Below, one piece after another: positions 8,151 through 16,941 of a DNA stretch of 64,000 bases; within the stretch, counting starts at the first letter, position 1; every line of letters begins with the position of its first letter. A program made the position numbers and the translations under genes. Source of the stretch: JAGVSR01 sp963825555 (GTDB taxonomy: Bacteria; Pseudomonadota; Alphaproteobacteria; Rhizobiales; Hyphomicrobiaceae); the NCBI GenBank assembly GCA_963825555.1, contig CAWGTZ010000015.1, forward strand, positions 1 to 64,000. The letters are read 5' to 3'. The notes below the pieces were generated by a model that searched no databases, had not been told where the DNA came from, and saw nothing but the letters and a program-made list of their open reading frames with translations.

Positions 8151-8378
8151 ATTCCTGCGTATTGGTGCTTCGCAACAGACCGGAAATCGGGTCCCGGGAC
8201 AGGCGGAAGCTGCAAGAGCGCCCCTTCTAATAGGTGACAGGGGCCGACGCAAGGGGTGGGGATCAGTCCGTTGGTCGCGGGGTTCGGGGCGGCGAGACGG
8301 CCGGTGGCAGGTACGGGGGTACCCCGCTTCGAGGGCCGTTACGCGCTTTGGACAGCTGCCAGCCGGTATGCGGCGCAT

Positions 8379-9932
8379 CTAGGCGGCAGCCCGGTCCGGA
8401 ATCTGGAGTTCGAAGGCAGCACCCTCCGGTGAGTCGAGCAACCGGAGGCGACCGCCATGGGCCTGGGCGAGTTCGGCGGAGATGGGCAGGCCCAATCCCG
8501 TACCACCGCGCCGTGTGGACCCCTGGAACGGCTGAAAAAGCTTGGGTCGCACCCGGGCCGGGATGCCCGGGCCGTTGTCGCTGACCACCACGGTCACCAT
8601 GTCCCCCTCGCGGTGCCCGGTGATCCGCAGCACGCCGCCTTCCGCTCCCGCGTCGCGGCCTTCCAGAGCCTGCACCGCATTTCGGCACAGGTTGCTGAAG
8701 ATACGGAAGAGATGTTCGCGATCGGCATCGATCTTGAGTTCCGGGTCGACATCGACCTCGAACGAGATGGGTCCCTCGCCGCCGAGCGCCAACGCCTCGC
8801 CGACTTCGTCGATAACAGGCCACAAGGGGATGACTTCGCGACGCTGAACTGTTTCGTCGGTGCGGCCGAACCGCATGGTTTCGTTGCAGAAGTTGATGGC
8901 TCGGTCCAGCGATGCAATCAGCTTGGGGGCAACACGCTGCACGGTGGGATCTTGCACGCCGGTCAGGCGATCGGAAATCAGCTGCGCGTTGGCGAGCATG
9001 TTGCGCAGATCATGATTGATCTTCGATACCGCGAGGCCGAGCTGGGCCAAGCGCGTCTTTTGCTTCAGAAGCTGAGACAGCTGCCGCTGCATCTGTGAGA
9101 GCTCGGCTTCCGCCAACCCAATCTCGTCCGACCGCCCGGACGGCACGATAACGCGGGAGGGATCCTCGGGGTCCTCGCTGTAAGCCACGATGTTGCGTGA
9201 CAATCGCCGGATCGGCTTCACGAGCAGCCGGCTTATGGCGAAATAGACGAGCGCCGCGGTGGCGAGCGCGACTGCCAGCGATAGCCAGAAGATTTCCGTG
9301 CCGTAGCGCCACATCGCCCGCTGCAGCGGCTCCTCGGGCATGACGACCTCGATAATATCGTCAAATCGCGGACCGAGCAGGCCGATCACACGCATGGTGC
9401 GTTCGTCGTCCGAGGTGAGCATGTCGACCGCGTCGCGGATGTGCATGATCCGGTAGCGCAGAGATTCGGAAAACGTCAGGCGCGACGGTTGCCGCATGTC
9501 ATACGTGACATCGATGCTGATCGGCTGCACGGGCGGCAGAATAACCCGGCGCGCTCCACCGCGACGGACAGCGATGGCGCGCACCAGGGCGGTCCGCAGT
9601 AGCTCGTTGCGAAGGGCCGGAGGGACATCTCGGCTCGGTACGGCGTCGGCCGCCAGGGCCGAAACCTGAGCCGTATTGATGCGATCGTTCAGCCAATTGA
9701 CGCGAAAGCTCGCGAGCGACGGCAGAAAGATCAGGATCTGCGCGACCATCACGAAGACGCCGGTGATGATCAGCAGCTTGCCCGGCAGACCGAAGCGGAA
9801 GAGCGATCTGAGCGCCTTGAGCGGCCCGGACGATGCGCCGGACTCGGCACTGGCCGCCTGCCCGCGCGCTTCCTCCGGCGCTGCCGAAGCCTCGCTCGCA
9901 GACAATCTTTCCCGTTCCAGATCGTGCAGCAC
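8379..9932 (-). CDS. Orphan membrane sensor histidine kinase
   Basis: 517 aa from the GTG at 9932; a TTG at 9992 would add 20 residues. There are two membrane segments (about residues 55-77 and 213-233) around a periplasmic sensor region, then a HAMP linker (RLLVKPIRRLSRNI). The dimerisation helix follows, with the phospho-acceptor in SKINHDLRNMLANAQ (His about 307), a histidine plus DLRN rather than the common HELRTP. The ATPase part shows N-box CRNAVQAL, G1 DNGPGIP and GGTGLGLPIS. It should autophosphorylate and pass phosphate to a response regulator, but none is encoded nearby. The input signal is unknown. It ends 229 bp upstream of the tRNA-Arg gene on the same strand. Confidence 0.85.
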   Translation of the reverse strand: MLHDLERERLSASEASAAPEEARGQAASAESGASSGPLKALRSLFRFGLPGKLLIITGVFVMVAQILIFLPSLASFRVNWLNDRINTAQVSALAADAVPSRDVPPALRNELLRTALVRAIAVRRGGARRVILPPVQPISIDVTYDMRQPSRLTFSESLRYRIMHIRDAVDMLTSDDERTMRVIGLLGPRFDDIIEVVMPEEPLQRAMWRYGTEIFWLSLAVALATAALVYFAISRLLVKPIRRLSRNIVAYSEDPEDPSRVIVPSGRSDEIGLAEAELSQMQRQLSQLLKQKTRLAQLGLAVSKINHDLRNMLANAQLISDRLTGVQDPTVQRVAPKLIASLDRAINFCNETMRFGRTDETVQRREVIPLWPVIDEVGEALALGGEGPISFEVDVDPELKIDADREHLFRIFSNLCRNAVQALEGRDAGAEGGVLRITGHREGDMVTVVVSDNGPGIPARVRPKLFQPFQGSTRRGGTGLGLPISAELAQAHGGRLRLLDSPEGAAFELQIPDRAAA

Positions 9933-10133
9933 GGTTCTATAGGGGCCCTTTTTCCGTTCAGGCGCGCCGGGAATGTGACACTTTGAGAGCAACTTGTCAG
10001 CCGCAGCCCGGCCTAAGCCCTAAAGCAAGTTCTGATAAGGGATATAAGTTCATCTTGCGAAGGCTCAAGTTAGCCGCGCTCTTTGCCAGGGCCCGGACTT
10101 GCGAGTTCGCTTGAATGCTAAGCGTTCCCAGGC

Positions 10134-11606
10134 TCAGCCGAGCTTGGCCAGCCAGCCGATGATCCGGCGCAGGAGGGGATTGCCGGCCTTGTCCACAAAG
10201 AAGCGATAGGCCACGCGCTTGTTAACCTCGCTTAGAGTGGGGTAGGGCGAAACCCAAGCCGTCATCGCCTTGATGTTGAGCCCCTGCGCTATGGCCAGCG
10301 ACCACATCTGGATGAGTTCGCCCGCCTGAGCGCCGAGGATGGTCGCACCGAGAATGCGGCCTTTCGGATCGGTCACGACCTTGACGTGGCCCGCCGTCTC
10401 CCGTTCAGCCTGAGCGCGGTCGTTTTCATGAAACGGCCAGCGCAACACCAGGATCTTGATATTCTGCGCCAAGGCCTCCGGTTCCGAAAGGCCCACATGT
10501 GCCAGCTCCGGTTCGGTGTAGGTGACCCAGGGAACGTGGCGCGTGTAAGCCTTGGCCGGCAGACGGAAGAGCGCACGGCGAATGACGATGCCGGCATGGT
10601 AGTTCGCGACGTGGGTGAACTGCAGACCGCCGGCAACATCACCGATGGCAAACACTTTCTTGTTGGTGGTTCTCAGACCGCGATCCACCTCGATGCCGGC
10701 CTTGCCCGACTTGATGCCGGCGGCTGCAAGATTAAGGTCTGCGATGTTCGGCCGACGGCCGGCCGCAACGAGAAGGTGGGAAGCATCGACGTAGTCCGCA
10801 CCCTGGCCGCCCGAAGCCTTCAGATGCACGCGCACGCCCTGCATCAGCGGTTCGACCCGTTCAACGAGTGCTCCTTCCCGCACTTCGACCCCCTCGGCCC
10901 GGATCAGACCCAGGAGAAGCGCGGTCATCTCTGGATCGTCCTTGCCCAGCGCCTTGGCCCCCTCGATGACGGTAACGCGGCTGCCAAGACGCCGGTGGGC
11001 CTGCGCCATTTCCATGCCGATCGGTCCGCCGCCGATAATGACGAGATGATCGGGGCGTACGGTATTGTCGAACAGGGTTTCGTTGGTGAGATAGGAGACC
11101 TGACTCAGTCCCGGAATGGGAGGCACCATCGGCGACGACCCCGTCGCGATGACGAAACGCCGGGCAGTGATGCGATGATCGCCAGCTACGACCGTGCTGG
11201 CATCGGCAAAACGGGCAACGGCCTGGATCACCCGAACGCCCAGCCCCTGAAACCGCTCAATGGAATCGTTGGGTGCAATTGCAGCGATGACCGAATGTAC
11301 GTGGCGGTGGACGGCCGAGAAATCGACCACGGGATCGACCGGTTCGATGCCGAAGGCTTGCGAGGTCCGCATGGTGTGGGCACGCCGGCCAGCGGCAATC
11401 AGCGCCTTTGACGGCACGCAGCCGTAGTTGAGGCAGTCGCCGCCCATCTTGTGCTTTTCGATAAGCACGACGCTGCGCCCAAAAGCAGCGGCAGCAGCGG
11501 CGACCGAGAGACCGCCCGAACCTCCGCCAATCACGCAGATATCAGGCGCTATGGTCTCGATCGCTGCCGACCCGGCATCATCATTTGCGGTCTTTCGCGG
11601 TTCCAT
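10134..11606 (-). CDS. FAD-dependent pyridine nucleotide-disulfide oxidoreductase (MerA/Lpd-like)
   Basis: 490 aa. An N-terminal FAD site GGGSGGLSVA is followed by the redox-active disulfide GGDCLNYGCVPSKAL (Cys58, Cys63). A second dinucleotide fold (VIIGGGPIGMEMA) binds NAD(P)H, and AIGDVAGGLQFTH is the second FAD motif. The C-terminal dimer domain has SPYPTLSEVNKR in place of the HxHPTxxE that carries the catalytic His of lipoamide dehydrogenases. It also lacks the C-terminal Cys pair of true mercuric reductases, so the substrate is uncertain. It overlaps the upstream TVP38 gene by 26 nt, in an operon with it and the DUF547 gene. This association with TVP38 proteins is common and hints at a membrane-linked redox role. 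Confidence 0.85.
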   Translation of the reverse strand: MEPRKTANDDAGSAAIETIAPDICVIGGGSGGLSVAAAAAAFGRSVVLIEKHKMGGDCLNYGCVPSKALIAAGRRAHTMRTSQAFGIEPVDPVVDFSAVHRHVHSVIAAIAPNDSIERFQGLGVRVIQAVARFADASTVVAGDHRITARRFVIATGSSPMVPPIPGLSQVSYLTNETLFDNTVRPDHLVIIGGGPIGMEMAQAHRRLGSRVTVIEGAKALGKDDPEMTALLLGLIRAEGVEVREGALVERVEPLMQGVRVHLKASGGQGADYVDASHLLVAAGRRPNIADLNLAAAGIKSGKAGIEVDRGLRTTNKKVFAIGDVAGGLQFTHVANYHAGIVIRRALFRLPAKAYTRHVPWVTYTEPELAHVGLSEPEALAQNIKILVLRWPFHENDRAQAERETAGHVKVVTDPKGRILGATILGAQAGELIQMWSLAIAQGLNIKAMTAWVSPYPTLSEVNKRVAYRFFVDKAGNPLLRRIIGWLAKLG

Positions 11607-12381
11607 TGCGTCCTCTCCATCGCTTGGCGAAAACCGGGATGAGGGCCACGACGCCGATCAGGACGAAGGCGATCACCAGTTCCCGGGTCACGAGATTGCT
11701 CGTGTCGATCGTATACGGGCACTCCAGATTCGGCTCGCTCGCCTGCCTGGCAACACACGCTGCATGCACAGCATTCTGCGCCTCAACCACGCTGCCGAGA
11801 CCCGAACCTGCAAACGAAAACGCGAGCGTACCCGGGATGATTCCGAGGAATGTGCCTATCACAAAGGTACGCAGCGGAACACCGAGCAGGGCCGGCGCCA
11901 GGTTGACGATGAAGAATGGAAACACCGGCACAAGACGCAGGAAAAGCATGTAGCTCAGCGCGTTCTCCCTGAAGCCGTCGCTGAGCCGCGCCAGCCAAGG
12001 CCCCGCTTTTGCAGCAAGAGCGACGCCGAGCGAGGTCTTGGCGACGAGGAAGAGTATGGTCGCACCGAGCGTTGCGGCAACGACCGTCGCCGGCGCGCCG
12101 ATCTCCCATCCGAACAGGAGGCCGCCGGACAGCGTCATCACCAGAGCACCGGGAAGCGACAAGGCCACCACCACGACGTAGAGTGCGATGTAGATCGCCA
12201 AGGCTGCAACCAGATTGGAGGAGATGAACTCCCGCATCGACTCGTAATTCCGGCCGATGGTCTCGAAGGAAAGCAGCTTGTGCCACCCCATTGCGAAGAC
12301 GAGCGCCATCAGGGCGGCAAGCGCGATCAGCGGAGCCCAGCGCCGCACGGTCGATTGAGTGCCAGTGTCAGCCGTGCCCAT
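11581..12381 (-). CDS. TVP38/TMEM64 family membrane protein
   Basis: 266 aa with about six hydrophobic segments. The SNARE-associated / DedA-superfamily core is visible: an N-terminal anchor (about 16-36), then FISSNLVAALAIYIALYVV, a re-entrant region SGGLLFGWEIGAPATVVAATLG and a later LGIIPGTLAFSFAGSG. Family members are inner-membrane proteins proposed to be lipid scramblases or transporters; the specific function here is unknown. The gene sits between the DUF547 gene (43 nt upstream) and the disulfide reductase gene (26-nt overlap), so the three are very likely co-expressed. Confidence 0.85.
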   Translation of the reverse strand: MGTADTGTQSTVRRWAPLIALAALMALVFAMGWHKLLSFETIGRNYESMREFISSNLVAALAIYIALYVVVVALSLPGALVMTLSGGLLFGWEIGAPATVVAATLGATILFLVAKTSLGVALAAKAGPWLARLSDGFRENALSYMLFLRLVPVFPFFIVNLAPALLGVPLRTFVIGTFLGIIPGTLAFSFAGSGLGSVVEAQNAVHAACVARQASEPNLECPYTIDTSNLVTRELVIAFVLIGVVALIPVFAKRWRGRNGTAKDRK

Positions 12382-12424
12382 GATCGGAGGGTCCTTCTGC
12401 GTATTCGGGTGCTATTGAGAGAAC

Positions 12425-13285
12425 TCAGCGGTCCGTCTCGATGTCGTTCAGCGACCAGTCGTACTGGTCATCCGAGATCACCGACAGACCCTTGAGCTTT
12501 GCGGCGAGAGGAGCATCCGCATAGCGCTTCAGATGGGCGATTACGCCCTTGTCATCGCCGCCGAAGTCCACCTTGAACCAGGAATAGATGGACGAGACCG
12601 TCAGACCGTCTCGCGTGACGCTGGCGCCGCGGGGATGATTGACGAATGCGCGCGCGGCTGCCTCAAGTTGTTCGTTGAGACGCGCACCTGTAAACGCCTC
12701 CTTGCCGAGATTTGGGCACCCGTTCGAGGCGCAGTTGACTGCGTAGTGGACGCGCGGGTCCTGGAAAACCGGCCGAAGAATACCGTGCTCGATGTCGTCG
12801 AGGCTGAGTTCTTCGCCGGAAACTTTCATCACCTTGGCTTTCCATGGCCCCCCCGTCACCAATGCAACGAGGCCACCGCCCAGTGAAATATCCTTGATCG
12901 AACGGACGGGATAATGGTCGAGCACGATGTCGAGCGTCTTGGCGTTGTAGAGGTTGGCCCAATAGGCGAACTGCTCGGGTCGATCGAGCGCGGCGACGTC
13001 CACGGCCTCCAGACGGCCGATGTAGGCCTTGAGGGCGGCGTGACCTTCGCTCTTCCAGCGCCGGTAGCCCACACGGGCGATGCCGTCACCACCCACTTCG
13101 ACAAAGGAATCGAGCAGCGTGTTGAAAGCGCCGTGATCAACCGTTTGCGTCGAGCCCGGAGTGTGGCGGCTGAAAATTTCCGCAGGAGTGGCGGCATGTG
13201 CAATCTGAGCCACGCCCAAGACCCACACGACAAGGGCGGCACTAATGAAGCCTGCCCGGGTGGTATCAGCAAATCGTGAGGGCAT
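12425..13285 (-). CDS. Exported DUF547 protein
   Basis: 286 aa. It begins with a basic N-region and a hydrophobic core ending AHA near residue 32, a signal peptide for export. The mature part matches the DUF547 fold: RFAYWANLYNAKTLDIVL-like segment, then HYAVNCASNGCPNL with conserved cysteines and a C-terminal basic segment. DUF547 has a papain-like fold in some predictions but no established activity. It is the first gene of a three-gene operon with TVP38 and FAD-disulfide reductase genes and is divergent from rpmH. The close link between a Cys-containing periplasmic protein and a disulfide reductase suggests a shared redox process (inference). Confidence 0.85.
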   Translation of the reverse strand: MPSRFADTTRAGFISAALVVWVLGVAQIAHAATPAEIFSRHTPGSTQTVDHGAFNTLLDSFVEVGGDGIARVGYRRWKSEGHAALKAYIGRLEAVDVAALDRPEQFAYWANLYNAKTLDIVLDHYPVRSIKDISLGGGLVALVTGGPWKAKVMKVSGEELSLDDIEHGILRPVFQDPRVHYAVNCASNGCPNLGKEAFTGARLNEQLEAAARAFVNHPRGASVTRDGLTVSSIYSWFKVDFGGDDKGVIAHLKRYADAPLAAKLKGLSVISDDQYDWSLNDIETDR

Positions 13286-13419
13286 GTCGAAATCCTTCTA
13301 GACTTGGCGTTTGGGTGCTCATACGTCCGTTGCGCCCCCCGGTTTCGCGGGCCCCGGTCCTTATACCTCCATCCCTCCAGCCGGCCAGGAAACGGCGCAC
13401 AGGCTCGCCACCCTTGCGA

Positions 13420-13448
13420 TTGACTTGGGACAGCCTGCCCCCTATAGA
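13420..13448 (+). promoter_or_regulatory. Sigma70-type promoter of rpmH-rnpA
   Basis: TTGACT at 13420-13425 and TATAGA at 13443-13448 are separated by exactly 17 bp, close to the consensus TTGACA-17-TATAAT. They lie about 165 bp upstream of rpmH on its strand. The rest of the 329-bp divergent region 13286-13614 shows no further gene; small frames there lack ribosome-binding sites. I see no DnaA-box cluster, so there is no sign of oriC beside rpmH here. Confidence 0.7.
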
Positions 13449-13614
13449 GTGGCGTCTTCCAATCCTGCCGGATTTGGCTGGGGTGGCCGTGTGTGCGGCG
13501 ACTCGAAAGGCCGTATCTTGCAGGTCTTTGAATTCGCAACAATAAATGCTTTGGCGCGCCGTCCCGGGAGTGGGGCCGCCGCGAGCCGGAGCGAGCTTCG
13601 AGACGGAGAGTATC

Positions 13615-13749
13615 GTGAAGCGCACGTATCAACCGAGCAAGCTTGTGCGCAAGCGTCGGCATGGCTTTCGCAAGCGCATGCAGACCGCTGGCGGCGTAAA
13701 GGTCATTGCCCGTCGTCGCGCCAAAGGCCGCAAGCGCCTTTCGGCCTAG
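13615..13749 (+). CDS. rpmH: 50S ribosomal protein L34
   Basis: 44 aa from a GTG start, preceded by GGAGAG. The protein is KRTYQPSKLVRKRRHGFRKR... ending KGRKRLSA, essentially the L34 consensus and full length. L34 is a small basic component of the large ribosomal subunit. The usual annotation trap here is the longer ATG-started frame from 13546, which adds a non-homologous leader. rnpA follows 64 nt downstream, the classic rpmH-rnpA order. Confidence 0.97.
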   Translation: MKRTYQPSKLVRKRRHGFRKRMQTAGGVKVIARRRAKGRKRLSA

Positions 13750-13813
13750 TGAGCCTGGCGGGTTTCTCAAAGAGCCCAACTTACCGGCGCGCGGCCAATT
13801 ACGGGGTGGAGCC

Positions 13814-14236
13814 TTGAAACTCACCACCCTCAAGAAGCGATCAGAATTCTTGCGAATAAGGGGCGGGGGCCGGTGCCCAACGCCCCCTTTCGTTTTGGAG
13901 GCGCGCCCTCGCGCAGAGCCCGACGCCGCATCAAGTCCGCCTCGCTTCGGTTTCACGGTCACGAAGGCGGTCGGCGGAGCTGTCGAACGCAACCGCATAC
14001 GAAGGCGCCTCAAGGCCGCCGTCTCCGCTGTGGCCGAGCTCCTCGCACGGAATGGGCACGACTATGTTCTTATCGCCCGGCGCGAAGCACTCGATTGTTC
14101 CTTCGAAACTTTGAAGAAAGACCTTGAACGCGCCTTCCATCGCGTGCATCACGCCAAGGCAAAAGAGGCAAATCCCAAAGAGAAATCGACTGTGACGTCT
14201 ACCCGACGAGATGGAAAATCCCCCACCACACCCTGA
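13814..14236 (+). CDS. rnpA: Ribonuclease P protein component
   Basis: 140 aa from a TTG start at 13814 with GGTGGAG just upstream; the frame is open further back but that part is not RnpA-like. The protein has LKKRSEFLRIRGGGR near the N-terminus and the RNA-binding RNR signature as GAVERNRIRRRLKAA around residues 61-75. It assists the RNase P RNA in maturing tRNA 5' ends. The C-terminal 25 residues are a charged tail. The usual small yidD gene between rnpA and yidC is not found in the 180-bp gap. Confidence 0.93.
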   Translation: MKLTTLKKRSEFLRIRGGGRCPTPPFVLEARPRAEPDAASSPPRFGFTVTKAVGGAVERNRIRRRLKAAVSAVAELLARNGHDYVLIARREALDCSFETLKKDLERAFHRVHHAKAKEANPKEKSTVTSTRRDGKSPTTP

Positions 14237-14416
14237 CCCGCGCGCGCCTCCTACAAACGGGTCGCGACGGCACAGCCCCGCCGCAGCCAGCGAATGGCAG
14301 CGGCCCCAGTGACCCCATGCCCCTTTGCCCTCGATAGGCATCTGTGACAGGCAAGACCGCGAAAACTCTTAAAGACAGCAGAACGCGCCAGCCGCGTTCG
14401 TTGAACCGAGGCCCAG

Positions 14417-16208
14417 ATGAAGAGCCAGCAGCCCGATAACCAAGTCAACGTGCTCATCGCCGTCGTTCTTTCGATGATCGTGCTTCTGGGTTGGAGCTAT
14501 TACTTCGCGACCCCGCAGATCGAGGCCGAGAAGAAACGTCAGACCGTCGAGAGCCAAGTCGCCAAGACCGCCGCCACGCAGCCGAAAGTCGACGTCACCG
14601 AAACGCGGGATCAAGCCCTCGCAGCATCGCCACGCCTTGCGATCGAAACCCCGTCGCTGAAGGGATCCATCGCGCTCAAGGGCGCCACGATCGACGACCT
14701 CGCGCTCATGAAGCATCACGAGACGGTTGACCCGAAGAGCCCCAACATCGTGCTGTTCCAACCGCGCTCGAAAACGGGCGGATACTTTGCCCGCTTCGGC
14801 TGGCAAGCGAGCGGCAAGCCGGTCAAGCTGCCCGACGCGGAAACCCTTTGGAAGGCCAAGACCACGGGCCCTCTGACGCCAGAACTCTCCCGCGACGCTC
14901 GAGTGGGACAACGGCGAAGGCCTCATGTTCCGCCGCATCATTTCGGTCGACAAGGACTACATGTTCTCGGTCACCGACGAAGTTGAGAACAAGAGCGGTG
15001 GCGACGTGGTGCTGAAGCCCTTCGCGCGGCTGTTCCGCTTCGGCGCACCCAAGGTTCCCTCTGTCTGGATCCAGCACGAGGGCCTTCTCGGCGTACCGGG
15101 GGATGCCGGGCTGCAGGAGATCACGTTCGCGAACGCAATCGCCGAACCCGCCAAAACCTTCTCCGGCAAAACCGGCGGTTGGGTCGGCATTACCGACAAG
15201 TACTGGGCCTCTGCTGTCATTCCAGACCAGAAGCTCCCTTATACCGCAACACTGCAGGGTGAGCCGCCGTTGGACGCCTCGCAGCTTCCTATGTTCCTTG
15301 CCGAGTACGAAAGCGAGGCAACCGTGGTTGCCGCAGGCAGCGCGGCATCTGTCAAGACCATGCTCTACGCGGGCGCCAAACAGGCGCAGATCATCGAAAA
15401 ATATGCCGAGGAACTTGGAATCGAGAAGTTCGATCTGATGATCGACTGGGGCTGGTTCTACTTCCTTACGAAACCCATGAACCATGCGCTGGCATGGCTA
15501 TACGGGCTACTCGGCAACTTCGGCTTCGCCATTCTCGCACTGACCGTCATCGTCAAACTGCTCTTCTATCCGCTCGCCAACAAATCCTACGTTTCAATGG
15601 CGAAGATGAAGAAGCTGCAGCCGGAGATGGAGGCGCTGCGAGAGCGATTCAAAGACGACAAGCCGCGCATGCAGCAGGAGCTCATGCAGCTTTACCAGAA
15701 AGAGAAGATCAACCCGGCCGCGGGCTGCCTTCCGGTCCTGGTACAGATCCCGGTCTTCTTCGCCCTTTACAAGGTGCTCTACACCTCGATCGACATGCGG
15801 CACGCGCCGTTTGTCGGCTGGATCAAGGATCTGTCGGCACCCGATCCAACGTCAATCTTCAACCTGTTCGGATTGCTGCCCTACGCGGTGCCTGACTTCC
15901 TGCATATCGGCGTGTGGCCCATCATCATGGGCATCACCATGTGGGTTCAGATGCAGCTGAACCCGCCCAACCCCGATCCCGTCCAGGCGCAGGTATTCAA
16001 ATGGATGCCCGTCATGTTCACGTTCCTGCTCGGCACGTTCCCTGCCGGCCTCGTGATCTACTGGGCCTGGAACAACGTGCTGTCTATCATTCAGCAGTGG
16101 CACATCACCAAGCAACAGGGCGCAGAGGTCCACCTCATGTCCAACATAAAGAGCACGTTCGCTCCCATCACGCGGCTCTTCTCCAAGAGCAGCGAAACCA
16201 AGGGATGA
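14417..16208 (+). pseudogene. yidC: Membrane protein insertase YidC, apparent frameshift
   Basis: The frame from ATG 14417 gives the YidC N-terminus: a membrane anchor at residues 11-29, then the start of the periplasmic domain down to TTGPLTPEL. There it becomes nonsense and stops at 14986. The adjacent frame continues at the same point with PATLEWDNGEGLMFRRI and runs to 16208 through the conserved insertase core (LPVLVQIPVFFALYKVLY, five-TM region, C-terminal basic tail). Deleting one base at about 14885-14889 restores a 596-aa protein of normal length. YidC inserts and folds inner-membrane proteins and is normally essential, so a sequencing or assembly error is more likely than real loss. 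The gene sits in the usual place before yihA. Confidence 0.85.
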
Positions 16209-16245
16209 GGACGGAACCGGCCAACATGGCGGATGGGTTGCAGTC

Positions 16246-16914
16246 GTGAGCGAGACAGACCCGTTCGCATTCACGGATGAGGATTTGGCCGCCGGGAAGC
16301 AGCTTTTCGAGCAGGCCTGGTCGTTTGTGAAGGGCGTGGTCGATCTCGAGCACCTGCCGCCATCGGGACCCGTGGAAATCGCCTTCGCCGGCCGTTCCAA
16401 CGTCGGCAAATCGAGCCTGATCAACCGGCTGGTGCGCCAGAACGGTCTGGCGCGAACTTCCAAAACGCCAGGACGGACGCAGGAACTGAACTACTTCGAG
16501 CCGGAAGGCCGGTCTCTATTTCTCGTGGACATGCCGGGCTATGGTTTCGCCGAAGCGCCGAAGGACAAGGTCGAGGCCTGGACACGCCTCGTGAAGGCCT
16601 ATCTGGCCGGACGCCAGAAGCTTGCCCGCGTCTTCCTGCTCATCGATGCCCGTCATGGCATCAAGGCCGTCGACAACGGCATTATGGAGCTGCTCGACGA
16701 AGCTGCCGTCTCCTATCAGGTCGTGCTGACCAAAGCCGACAAGATCTCGCGCACGGCACTTGAAACCGTGCTGGCCAAGACGCAGTCGACGCTGAAAAAG
16801 CACACCGCCGCCTATCCGCTGATTATCGCGACATCATCGGAAACAGGGCTGGGCATCGACGACCTGCGCGCCCAGGCTGCCCTCGTGGCACGCCAGCATG
16901 CACCGCAATCCTGA
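16246..16914 (+). CDS. yihA: Ribosome biogenesis GTP-binding protein YihA/YsxC (EngB)
   Basis: 222 aa from GTG 16246, 37 nt after yidC. TRAFAC GTPase motifs are present: G1 GRSNVGKSSLIN (about 49-60), G2-region KTPGRTQELNYF, G3 DMPGYG, G4 TKAD and G5 TSSETG. EngB GTPases act in assembly of the large ribosomal subunit. The length and N-terminal extension are usual for alphaproteobacteria. It is likely co-transcribed with yidC. Confidence 0.95.
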   Translation: MSETDPFAFTDEDLAAGKQLFEQAWSFVKGVVDLEHLPPSGPVEIAFAGRSNVGKSSLINRLVRQNGLARTSKTPGRTQELNYFEPEGRSLFLVDMPGYGFAEAPKDKVEAWTRLVKAYLAGRQKLARVFLLIDARHGIKAVDNGIMELLDEAAVSYQVVLTKADKISRTALETVLAKTQSTLKKHTAAYPLIIATSSETGLGIDDLRAQAALVARQHAPQS

Positions 16915-16941
16915 GCCGCCGCCGGAAGGGGCACCAATCGA

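Noticed and set aside
8070..8378. 102-aa frame across the tRNA-Arg gene
   Set aside because: It reads through the tRNA and has no credible start signal.
12856..14013. 385-aa minus-strand frame across rpmH and rnpA
   Set aside because: It is antisense to two conserved essential genes and shows Arg/Pro/Ser-rich shadow composition.
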